Part shown: positions 39,701 through 64,000 of the stretch, in pieces
Position numbering within the stretch: position 1 is the stretch's first letter
Layout of the letters: each line of letters starts with the position of its first letter
Origin: Gordionus sp. m RMFG-2023
Taxonomy: Eukaryota > Nematomorpha > Gordioida > Chordodea > Parachordodidae
Assembly: GCF_954871325.1 (NCBI RefSeq)
Contig: NC_088777.1
Coordinates: 4,838,509-4,902,508 of the forward strand
DNA: 64,000 bases
Direction: 5' to 3'
The notes under the pieces: generated by a model
Databases searched by the model: none
The model's input: the letters and a program-made list of their open reading frames with translations, nothing else
Told to the model about the DNA's origin: nothing
Made by a program: the position numbers and the translations under genes

Positions 39701-41215
39701 CGAAGACTCAAATACCACTATATGATATTACGACAACCGCACTAACCAGGTTGCTTTGTATAAACACGGCACCAATTTCAAAATTTCACTGTACAGAAAC
39801 GTTTAACTTAACAGTATATATTTTTTTTACCCCCTTTTTTTTTTTGAATATATTGGTTTTATTTTTCTTTAAAACAATAAATATAAAAAAAATATAATTG
39901 ATTAAATAATAATGAATTTCCACTTTTTTTTTAGTTTATATAAGATTATTTTTTTTTATAAATATTAAATTATTATTTATTTTTTTTTTACATAATAAAT
40001 ATTAAAAATATTTATATAATGACGTTCAAGATGACTGCGCGAAACAAAAAAAAAAAATATTAAAAATAAAATTTCAAACAAAAAAAATATTTCATGACTC
40101 ATACAAAAAAATAATAAAACTATTTATAACAAAAATAATATAGGCTTTAAACTAAAGTTAATCGGAATCTTCCCGAATTCGCTAAATGTAAGGTATCCGA
40201 GAACTTCCTTTAACTGGAACTAGAATAGAAACCTCTTCGAAAATTAAAAGGATCGGAAAAATGCTGGTAAGCCATTCGAGATGAGACGATTTTTAAAAAA
40301 CGGCTAGTGGACATCTATCTATTAGCGAAATTTCAAGGATTAGGACATATTTTTTCTGGCTAAAATATTTGAGGAGTAAGCCGTTTTTTTAAAAAATCGA
40401 CTCAAATCGAACTGTTGGACAACACTACTAATAATAATTTATATAGGAGCCTAACAAAAAAAACGATTACTTTGAATAATCTGAAGATTTTCTTTCGCGC
40501 AGAGAATGCTATTTTCGAATTTTTGATCAAATTTTGCTCATAATTTCAATTTTTTTCTTCTTTTAATATAATTTGATAATTTTTATCTGTGTAAAAAGTA
40601 TTTAATGATAAAATCATGAAAAATGATCTTTTTCTAACCTTTTAAAAAGGCTAAAAATTAAAAAAATATTTTTTTAAATATATGAACAAATGTTAAAATC
40701 AGATTTATATGACATCGCTACAGCGTCTACAACCGGGGAACCTGAACCGTATCATTTTTCTATAATTTTTAGATATAACCCGAAACCCTTAGTTTGATAG
40801 AAATTCTTACAACCTCCCCCCCCCCCCCTTATTGTATATTTAATAATTGCACTCGTTTCGCTGTATCATCGTATATCAAAATATAATAATTAATAAAAGT
40901 TATAAAATTAATATATTTTTTTTATATAAAAATTGAGGTATTTCGGCAAATAACAAAACTATTTAAGTCTCTTAATCTCGTTTTTCAAAAATAGATGATT
41001 TTATTTTCTTTCAATTCAACTAGAGCCCACCCCCATTCTTAAAGAATCATGATAAAAGATACTAAGATTCTGAAACAAGACAAAACGATGTTGAGGTTTA
41101 TTTTTTATTGATTATATTTTTTGTTAAACAGATTGAAATGGGAGCAACCTATGTCAGAATCGGCACGATCATCTTTGGAGAAAGGAATTATTCACTCATG
41201 GTAAACGAATCATAA
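26891..41215 (+). CDS. pyridoxal phosphate homeostasis protein (PLPBP/PROSC/YggS family)
   Basis: Eight inferred exons: 26891-26962, 27012-27116, 27156-27191, 27232-27307, 27346-27492, 27555-27709, 30099-30197, 41132-41215. They join in frame into 257 residues, against about 275 in vertebrates. The protein binds PLP and buffers the free cofactor in cytosol and mitochondria; it is a single-domain alanine-racemase-like TIM barrel without known catalysis. Diagnostic blocks: IAASKTKP with the PLP lysine at about residue 37, [62 protein letters not shown] and [18 protein letters not shown]. Splice sites are GT..AG, with introns of 49, 39, 40, 38, 62, 2389 and 10934 bp. Every diagnostic block is present and no frame break is seen. 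The C-terminal tail is short, ending LMVNES. Confidence 0.93.
29331..29519 (-). pseudogene. hAT transposase fragment
   Basis: A 62-residue frame, [20 protein letters not shown] then [15 protein letters not shown]. It resembles the hAT segment LDPRYKL... that follows the catalytic core. It is short and isolated, with no element ends found. Confidence 0.5.
29935..30056. mobile_element. 122-bp MITE (CAGAGACTGG family)
   Basis: The ends are CAGAGACTGGCAGTACCCGG and, in complement, CAAAGACAGGCACAGGTAC. The middle is rich in CCCGGGTCGGG. Flanks TCAATTAC and ACAATTAT match 6 of 8. A relative lies at 56580-56710. Confidence 0.7.
30099..30197 (+). CDS. PLPBP exon 7
   Basis: 99 bp, phase 0 at both ends. 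It encodes [20 protein letters not shown] followed by [13 protein letters not shown], the conserved phosphate-binding SMGMSxDFxxA motif. It joins NPDFL of exon 6 without a gap relative to the family. Confidence 0.9.
30452..30672. mobile_element. MITE, TAGTGTTGTTAAACGG family
   Basis: Starts TAGTTTTGTTAAACGG and ends GTTTTTAACAACACTA, about 221 bp. Inside it carries the family's CATAGATGGCAGGAAAG motif. Flanks are too worn for a clear duplication. Confidence 0.7.
31339..31447. mobile_element. 109-bp MITE, TATCTAGATA family
   Basis: Begins CAGAGTTGTTAAAGTATC, ends TTTTAACAGCTCTG, and its interior repeats TATCTGTATCTGGATA. Flanks ACGATTTT and CTGATTTT match 6 of 8. Confidence 0.8.
32766..33114 (-). 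repeat. 3' LTR of the gypsy element
   Basis: About 349 bp, matching 39776-40131 almost throughout. The minus-strand start is TGTTATAAATAG. It is very A+T-rich. Confidence 0.92.
33389..34000 (-). CDS. extra ORF of the gypsy element with one zinc knuckle
   Basis: 203 residues, rich in Arg, Ser and Pro, between integrase and the 3' LTR. It has a CCHC knuckle, [14 protein letters not shown] (about residues 88-101), in a basic SR-like context. The position is that of the third ORF in some gypsy lineages, but there is no signal peptide or membrane segment, so it does not look like an envelope. Nucleic-acid binding is likely; the role is unknown. This entry describes an element relic. Confidence 0.7.
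   Translation of the reverse strand: MSGRHRCIYWENLTVRISIYRGHVNEDGRPISPSIYRNIIDHSPPIRRNSRSPPVQRGVSGIITNNLDHSELPEPRHLSMRSRRRRSCYLCGSPSHLRMRCPRGPNRRQDLNDNRETTSHRSRSPGRSDARPVRTILPPLTIGAMPQQDQSITAMGRPVGIIEPFREETPEASPRAYYAEEWPMVDLSASEIQELLEDVMGPE
34179..37559 (-). CDS. gypsy pol: reverse transcriptase, RNase H, integrase
   Basis: A 1,126-residue open frame. An N-terminal Gly/Arg repeat (residues about 78-181) is followed by an acidic, charged stretch. The reverse transcriptase has [12 protein letters not shown] and the YMDDVLVM box. RNase H includes [15 protein letters not shown] and YTDHKPL. The integrase has an HHCC finger ([14 protein letters not shown]) and a catalytic core with [27 protein letters not shown] and [11 protein letters not shown]. 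The start of the frame overlaps the protease frame, an arrangement usual in the family. It is part of a mobile element, not a host gene. Confidence 0.93.
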   Translation of the reverse strand: MDSRSKSRVSSGMGLDHPNWSRLWFLGVFAWCGVFLPVARYEENRDMNLWYGERLPGIETFLEGERRREDNRVVRDCRGGFGGNCRGGFGGNYRGGFGGNYRGGIGGNYRGGFGGNYRGDIGGNFRGGIGENYRGGIGGNYRGGIGGNYRGGIGGNYRGGFGGNYRGGIGENFRGGIGENFRSCRDFGRKEERNDTEEQKEIHDQGKFEAELEKLADGKIMLPEEETREDDDLEQGSTKGTHSQQMEMDGKETRRREERELRDREIEFGMIKVQEGVRNLMKNYKEVFDEKLGCLRDYEVDIKLKEGYVPKFCALRRIPFEWRNEVDKELEQWVQKGIVCPVEYSEWATPLVPVKKANGKLRLCADFRVTLNPWVVEIKYPLPRIEEILANLKGSIYFSKVDFSNAYLQLKVKPEVQKLLTITTPKGLYAFCRLPFGLSVSAPIFQRTMAAVFQGLEGVFYYMDDVLVMGKTPEQHERRLEEVFKRIKDKGLRASVEKSVFGVSEIVYLGHKINGKEVRPLDKNMANITSMLKPNNKVEVQAFLRMVNYYHRFVEGFAQIAAPLYKLLKKGERFEWKIEQEEAFEELKLRIGREPVLVCFDNDVPVILAVDASNRGVGGALLHCIDELERPILFFSRIFREAETRYSVIEQEALAVIFGLTKCREYLIGRRFVIYTDHKPLVHLFRKDNKELMLSPRLQRWLLLVGSFDVQVKYRRGRENYLPDILSRCGAGEDCETSRSKDMDEEDEHGLIRAIVGISKGGPVVWEQLKNATLKDRELTRIKACILGRKQWRDGDKKFKQVEKELTIVDECVVRGSRGVVPSRLREAVKAMIHAGHQGMERMKQWGREYVWWPGMNKEIENMVRSCEMCNSWASMPRKDKKSIWPRATQPWERVHLDFFDFENKIYLLVVDAYSKWVEYQEVKGLTTQVVIKTLKDLWAKFGVAEIVVSDGGPAFISKHFKVFCTETGARHILAPPYHPSSNGQAERMVAVVKSWLRKSKYGGGEIWIAIAYYNNSRKGEELSPAEKFLGRRTRIQLDFKRPKPAQEENSMDNQCEFVNGQTVWARIFGGTRKWESGIIIQNMGHKMVRVKFVDGKEGVRHVEQIRKRVESERLRSSHDAARREG
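37016..37328 (-). repeat. 24-bp tandem repeat coding GG(F/I)GGNYR, 13 copies
   Basis: Thirteen in-frame copies of an 8-residue unit (GGFGGNYR and variants [16 protein letters not shown]) near the pol N-terminus. RGG-type repeats usually bind RNA. The long opposite-strand frame at 36738-37454 is its shadow. Confidence 0.9.
37418..37867 (-). CDS. gypsy aspartic protease region
   Basis: A 149-residue frame containing an aspartic protease active site, [14 protein letters not shown], preceded by WINLNGN and followed by a VVGWDWI-type flap/C-terminal segment. It lies between the gag-position ORF and pol, as in the family. Part of the mobile element. Confidence 0.85.
   Translation of the reverse strand: MERLDYSEKDWVSKGIYMIQEERIHDPCPRVWINLNGNMVSMLFDTGAAISVMGYEKYQSIWSEGIIKREDIKIRQLDGSEVAVMGRVELKVVLENRVEILDLWIVDRKVESVVGWDWITRIGPDCGFWGYSHGVVYFYLLQDMKKIEI
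37921..38667 (-). CDS. gypsy gag-position ORF: membrane segment plus four zinc knuckles
   Basis: 248 residues. Residues about 13-33 are strongly hydrophobic ([19 protein letters not shown]), followed by basic GRKLRRSRS. Four CCHC knuckles follow: [42 protein letters not shown] and [14 protein letters not shown], at about residues 130-245. No region resembling a capsid major-homology domain is visible, which is unusual for gag. The related small element at 52.4-54.5 kb has a similar hydrophobic start and knuckles. Confidence 0.8.
   Translation of the reverse strand: MKSLKFVKYWEIQYNIFGALVILVIWMCSLIWGRKLRRSRSVKIKGQTLTIEGHNGEEDVMGKVTWFPVQELINGWTDSELDKLTYRPERRDSYTNQRLGTYRGPRESSQGRRGEMRPNFDSRVRGRMNCYNCGRQGHMVRDCQETKCFECGKYGHIATFCSGRRDKLRCAGCGRFGHNREECNVGNFKTRGGFPQRDMGQSAPNVRIIESEKNKEVGIPFLAVNKEQNRICFRCRKEGHGARDCEYL
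38940..39728 (-). repeat. 103-bp tandem array in the gypsy leader
   Basis: About seven units. Each has two copies of AAGACTCAAATACCACTATA-TGATATTTT separated by CCACTCG, plus a GTAGATGTAGATGAAGACGA spacer. The basic period is 103 bp (39106 to 39209 to 39312), with one unit lengthened by an extra GTAGAT. It lies between the primer-binding site and the gag-position ORF. Confidence 0.9.
39776..40131 (-). repeat. 5' LTR of the gypsy element
   Basis: About 356 bp, near-identical to 32766-33114. On the minus strand it is followed by the TGGTGCCGTG primer-binding site. Confidence 0.92.
40137..41131 (+). other. last part of PLPBP intron 7
   Basis: A worn copy of the TAGTGTTGTTAAACGG MITE family lies at about 40281-40427. 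The rest is A+T-rich, including a C homopolymer near 40817. Confidence 0.6.
41132..41215 (+). CDS. PLPBP exon 8 (terminal)
   Basis: Acceptor TTGTTAAACAG at 41131, then [20 protein letters not shown] and SLMVNES, stop TAA at 41213-41215. It matches the family's [20 protein letters not shown] block. It lies 10.9 kb from exon 7 because of the insertions. Confidence 0.92.
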   Translation: MEMGATYVRIGTIIFGERNYSLMVNES

Positions 41216-41688
41216 TTAACAAAATAAAAATGTAAACGTCTCTCATATTTTTATTATTATTTTTTTAAACGTTGTGATAATACAATTATTAGTCAATTAT
41301 ACATATATATATAAATAATATTTATATTGATATATAGAAAGAAATTTTTTACAATGTTTATTCTTTAACCCTCAACCTATTTTTTTTAAACCCCCACCTC
41401 ACCGCAAGAGATATGGAAACATCGCTCTTACCCCCCTCTCCCTTTCATGTAAGAGGTAAAGACCGACACTGAGTAATTGTAAATTTTCTTTATAACCAAA
41501 AAAAATTTTTTTAACGAATTTTGTACCTATTTTATTTTGTAATATTTAGTTAAATGCACGAATTTTAATTAATACATAATTAAATCAATTTAAATAGCCC
41601 AATGATTAATAAAATATTGTACATATTATCATTCTTCTGTCTCTAAAAAGTCCCAGAAAAGTAGAAAAAAAAGAGACTTTTTAAAAGC

Positions 41689-41883
41689 TAGTGGTGTTGA
41701 ACGGCTCGATTTGGACCGATTCTTAAAAACGGTTAACTCAATATTTTACCCAGAAAAAATATCGCGGATGCCTGGAGATTTTGCTCTCATAGACGGCACA
41801 AAGGTCTAGATATCTATTATCGAAATCATATTGAGATAGCCGATTTAAAAAATCGGCTCAAAACGAACTGTTTAACAACACTA
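41689..41883. mobile_element. 195-bp MITE, TAGTGTTGTTAAACGG family
   Basis: Starts TAGTGGTGTTGAACGGCTC and ends GTTTAACAACACTA. It contains the family's CATAGACGGCACAAAGG motif. Flanks TTAAAAGC and TTCAAAAC match 6 of 8. Confidence 0.75.
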
Positions 41884-42759
41884 TTCAAAACCCTCCTTGA
41901 AAACCTATTCCTAACTTCGACTTGGATTTCATTATAGCCTTTCAGCGCCGCAGATTTCTAAATTATTTATTAGTTTGTTTTTTTTAAAGTAATTTTGAGA
42001 ATTAATATCATTATCCAAAATCCCAATTTTTTTGTTCGTTTGTAAACAATATAAATTCATTCCGCCATTTTTTAAATTTGTATTTTTAATGACCTTTGAA
42101 AAAAAATAAATTGTGTAATTTTTTATATATTTTTTTTTCAAAAATTATAATAATTTTGTCTTGACCAATAAATAGAAAATGAAATTGCCATATTTATGAA
42201 TTCAAGTTCATAGGAGTAGCCAGGATTTTGATGATGAGAGAGGGGTAGGGCACTATTAGTTGGGTTTTTTTCCTAATAAATTTTATTGGAGGTTTATAGG
42301 TCCACTTATTGTAGACCTTAGGATATATTAAACCGTTATAAAAAATATTTTGGGTTTTCACTTTTTTAAAAATTTTGAATTATAGACATTAATTTAAAAA
42401 TTTAATTAACTTTTACTAATTATTAGTTAAAGATATATATATAAGTACAGGCAAATTTTAGAAAGGAGAATTCCAGGGAGGCGGAAATCGGCAAAAATTT
42501 TATCCGGGTTCGGTTCAAGGTAAAAAAATATTAAGTTCAGGGAAATTCTTTTGAACCCGGGTTTGGTTTCGTCAGCTCGGATTTAGGAATTTTTTGAATT
42601 AATAAAATAAATTCTATATTTAAATTATAATTATAAAACGAGACATAAATTTATAAGTATAAAGAATAAAAATATTATATTGCTTAATAGGGACAAAATA
42701 TATTTAAAAATACAAGGTATAGTCATGTATAAATTTAAAATTTTTTATTTAAACGTATT

Positions 42760-43146
42760 ATAGCATAATATATTCCAAGGGTAGTTTGCTCGTCCTCTGT
42801 CCATGCAGTAAAATCTTTCAACGTTAACATCTATTGAATATATTTATATGAAAATATGATAAATATTTTGAGTTTCAGGAATAGCAAATAAGATTTTGTA
42901 TAAAATGTATAAATCAGAGTACTGCACCTTAGCAGACTCACAAAATTGTAAAATATTTTCCTTCTTATCCAATCTTTTAAAATAGCTTCAATAATTATCG
43001 TTGTAACACTTCTCTTTGCAATCGTTGGCCCTTTTTTAAGTATTTTCTCTTGCCTTTCTTTAAGTTGCATTAATTTCTCTAGATCATCATGTTCAATAAC
43101 TTCATCCGAACTATTATCATCAGATAAAATGGGCGTGGATATGGGT
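42760..43146 (-). pseudogene. hAT transposase C-terminal relic
   Basis: Minus-strand frames read DLEKLMQLKERQEKILKKGP, then in a shifted frame SDLYILYKILFAIPETQ and NVERF, the hAT segment leading to the dimerisation motif. It is frame-shifted. The sequence continues past the MITE (about 43679-43760, GILLISSKIEP), so the MITE inserted into it. Confidence 0.6.
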
Positions 43147-43678
43147 CAGCGTCTACATGAGCGGGAGGGGTAGGAAAAGTTTGCATCCTATTTTTTGAGG
43201 GGGGTAGGCTGCTTTAATGTGGGTAAGATAAATTTTTGGGGAGTTATCTATTAAATTTTGAGATGAAATAGGACAAAATTTATTGCAGTAAAAATTAATA
43301 CTTTTATCATAGAATTATTATTATAATACAATTCATCGACCAAATCTATATAGCAAACAATCATACACATTGTTTTCCAAATAAAACTTTCGTTTAGATA
43401 TTTCAGCAAGTTCATAATGCCATAATAATTAATTCATTGTATTTATTATCTAAAAAATAAATTTTTTATATTCACAAAATATCGATAGTTGGTAGTAGAG
43501 ATAGATTAATTTAAGTTATCCTTTATAAATTCTCTGAAAAGAGTATCAATAAATTAAAAAGAATAATATAAAAACACCTACGCCGAAGGCGGTGGGAATT
43601 TTTTAGGGGGGTTGGCAAAGGTTTTTGGAGGGGGCTTGCATCCAGTGAAAATCCTGTCATGTAGACGTTGATATGGGT
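43139..43678. mobile_element. 524-bp MITE derived from the 7.5-kb hAT family
   Basis: The element is 43147-43670 with exact 8-bp duplications ATATGGGT (43139-43146 and 43671-43678). Ends: CAGCGTCTACATGAGCGGG, and in complement CAACGTCTACATGACAGG. Near the right end a CGCCGAAGGCG hairpin is followed by TTTTTTAGGGGGG, mirroring the 7.5-kb hAT. It has no coding capacity and probably uses that element's transposase. Confidence 0.92.
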
Positions 43679-44910
43679 TCAATCTTACTCGAAATTAACA
43701 AGATACCTAGTCGCACAAATCGATTCATCATCATTAAGATATATCTGTAATATTTAAGAATTTATACCGTTTAAATCGAAAATTTATATAATCTCAATAA
43801 CATTAATGGTTAAGTTTTTCTGCTTGATAAAATTTTTTAATATATTGATTAACGCCTAATTACTGGATATCATTCACTACCACAAGAAATGATGTTTTAG
43901 TCTAATGATAGTCGAATTATATTCCAAAAATCAAGAATACCATTGTATCAATTTTGAAATTTGAAATATAATATTCATTTGACAGCAAGCAAACCAGTTT
44001 GCATTACAGAGTGAAAACGATACATATATTAGACCTATCATTTGTTTTGCATAAATATTACTTTGATCTAATTAGTGAATATAACTGTAACCAAATATTT
44101 AAGAATAATCTCATAAAATTTGATCAAATAGATAAAATATTATAAAAGGAGCAATATATTATTCGATTTAATCTGAGATGGCTCAATTTTTTTTTTATAA
44201 ATTATTTTAAAAATACAAGAATATAACTCAAAATATGTTAAAAATTTATAAATAAAATATGTCTAAAATTCTGAAATAATAACATTTTTATTTAATAATA
44301 GCCGGACCAATCAAATAATATTTTTTAGAACTTTTTAAATGCTTTAAAATAAAACTTAAAAAAATTTCTATAAAATGAAGTTTTAAAAAAAAAAAAAAAT
44401 GAAAGTTTATATAAAATTAAAATAAATAAAAAAAATAGATAATATATCTCCATAAATAAGTGATGACCCACAATTGTTATGATCAAAAACTTTTCTTCTA
44501 CTATATATATTACATATAATTTTAAATCCAAGATTATATAAAATATACTTGACTTAATTTTAATATTTTTTATATTTATTATAAATTTAATGAATATGAT
44601 CAAATAGAAAATTATAATATATATAAAATATACTTGACTTAATTTAATATTTTTTATATTTATTATAAATTTAATGAATATAATCAAATAGAAAACTATA
44701 ATATTTGGTTTAACACATGATTTATTTTATCGGCTTTTTATTATTTTTTATTTTCGTTATATATCCGACATTGCTAATTTTTACTTGAATTTTAACATTA
44801 TTTTTATCGGTTTATCGCTTATATAACATATTTTTAATGATTTAAAATATAATAATCATGTGAAATTTGGCTTTTTATGGTTCTTAATAAACTATATTAT
44901 ATAAATAATT

Positions 44911-63202
<18,292 letters not shown>

Positions 63203-63368
63203 AATTAATTATATTTTAAGATTATTGAATAGAAAAGGAGGTTGTTTTTTTTAAATATATTTTTAAATGAATCTCTCAAATACGATAAATGCTTTCGAAT
63301 TAAGATAAGAAATTTATTTTGTTCTGAAATCCTAATAATTATAATACTATTTTTAGGAGGTACTTTAT

Positions 63369-63551
63369 CAAAATTGCAGTTGTTAAAAGATACTTTTTAA
63401 ATAGATCTAGATACAGATACATCGACTAAAAATTTTTCTAGATACAGAGCTTCTAAAAAGTTATCTAGATACAGATACTTTAATTAAAAATCTATCTAGA
63501 TACAGATACCACATTTTTATATCTAGATACTTTAACAACTCTGCAAAATTG
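63369..63551. mobile_element. 167-bp MITE, TATCTAGATA family, with exact TSD
   Basis: The element 63377-63543 begins CAGTTGTTAAAAGATAC and ends CTTTAACAACTCTG. Flanks are identical 8-bp CAAAATTG. The interior repeats ATCTAGATACAGATAC several times. Confidence 0.92.
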
Positions 63552-64000
63552 AATACATTTTTTTGAAAAGTTTAATAGATTTTAAATACCATCCTTTTTT
63601 GCATAATACTATTATTCATATTCTAATTGATTTCGAGTTTTTTTTAATGCTTATAAAAAATGGATTATGCAAAAAAATAAATTATAAGATATGGGTGTTT
63701 TAAAATAACACCCTTTCAGGATTCTAGCAAATTGTCATGTTAGCGTATCAAAGCTTACAGAAAATAATAAACGAAATGAAACTCAATGATTTCATAACCT
63801 TATCCAAACACACACACATATATATAATACATTTATAATATTAATATTTAAAAATAATTAATTAAATTATCTTGTATACAACAATTGAAATGTTTACTTC
63901 TTATGAAAATATTTTTTAAAAGTAAAGTAAAGATAAAATAGAATGGAAAAAAAATCCAGTAAGAAAATTTAATAATTACTTTATTTTTTTTACTTACTTA
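63552..64000. other. A+T-rich DNA downstream of the FLYWCH gene
   Basis: Nothing recognised. AATAAA-like strings occur by chance at this composition, so no polyadenylation site is called. Confidence 0.5.

Larger units (their letters stand above)
32761..40136 (-). mobile_element. Ty3/gypsy LTR retrotransposon, largely whole
   Basis: The element is 32766-40131 on the minus strand, flanked by exact 5-bp repeats AAAAT (32761-32765 and 40132-40136). Two LTRs of about 350 bp differ mostly in homopolymer lengths, so the insertion is young. A primer-binding site TGGTGCCGTG lies just inside the 5' LTR, and a purine-rich tract (AATGGGGGCG) precedes the 3' LTR. Order: 5' LTR, leader with a 103-bp tandem array, gag-position ORF, protease, reverse transcriptase, RNase H, integrase, a small extra ORF, 3' LTR. 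Reverse transcriptase before integrase places it in Ty3/gypsy. It lies antisense in the last PLPBP intron. It has long open frames and looks largely whole; competence cannot be judged here. Confidence 0.93.
41216..44910. other. intergenic interval between PLPBP and the FLYWCH gene
   Basis: Contains a MITE (41689-41883), a hAT C-terminal relic split by a 524-bp MITE (42760-43760), and A+T-rich DNA with an 89-bp direct duplication at about 44520-44700. The promoter of the next gene should be near its end, but no motif stands out in such A+T-rich sequence. Confidence 0.5.

Noticed and set aside
40730-41470. CAGCGTCTACA start and a loose CACTG end that might mark a hAT MITE
   Set aside because: It would have to contain the terminal PLPBP exon, the right end matches poorly, and no duplication is seen.

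Overview
This window looks like nuclear DNA of an invertebrate-type animal. It is very A+T-rich (about three quarters by eye), spliced genes carry GT..AG introns, and most of the sequence is transposable elements. Two host genes can be read on the + strand, both with standard codons. I cannot name the species.

Layout. 1-10,050: gene-poor DNA with a possible decayed FLYWCH piece (about 690-830), a 222-bp MITE, a 1.6-kb internally deleted hAT element with a perfect 8-bp target duplication (4293-5905), a 1.3-kb non-autonomous element (7019-8338), and two large arrays of a TCGCGA-containing repeat of about 14 bp in opposite orientation (2035-2581 and 9399-10032). 10,112-12,731: a decayed hAT. 13,226-21,350: an older hAT relic split by a 7,459-bp hAT (13463-20921) with exact TTTGTGAA duplications. 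Its spliced transposase carries a six-fold tandem duplication of a frame-neutral exon.

26,891-41,215: a complete host gene for the PLP-homeostasis protein (PLPBP/PROSC/YggS family) in eight exons. Five introns are only 38-62 bp; the last two are 2.4 and 10.9 kb and full of insertions. The last intron holds an antisense Ty3/gypsy element (32766-40131) with near-identical LTRs and exact 5-bp target duplications.

44,911-63,202: a second host gene, reconstructed by eye as about 15 exons and about 950 codons. It encodes eight FLYWCH-like zinc-binding modules separated by acidic, Asn- or Pro-rich linkers. Almost every intron is phase 1. Seven modules end in H-x3-C and only the last has the usual H-x-H. 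Its introns carry a LINE reverse-transcriptase fragment, a piggyBac-like TTAA element, a small LTR element with an internal fold-back, and several hAT MITEs.

The MITEs fall into several families with hAT-like ends (CAGAGTTGTTAAA, TAGTGTTGTTAAA, CAGYGTCTACATG, CAGAGACC). Several have exact or near-exact 8-bp duplications, which suggests repeated hAT activity. No rRNA, tRNA or CRISPR array was seen. Exon joins are inferred from reading frame, phase and splice dinucleotides only.
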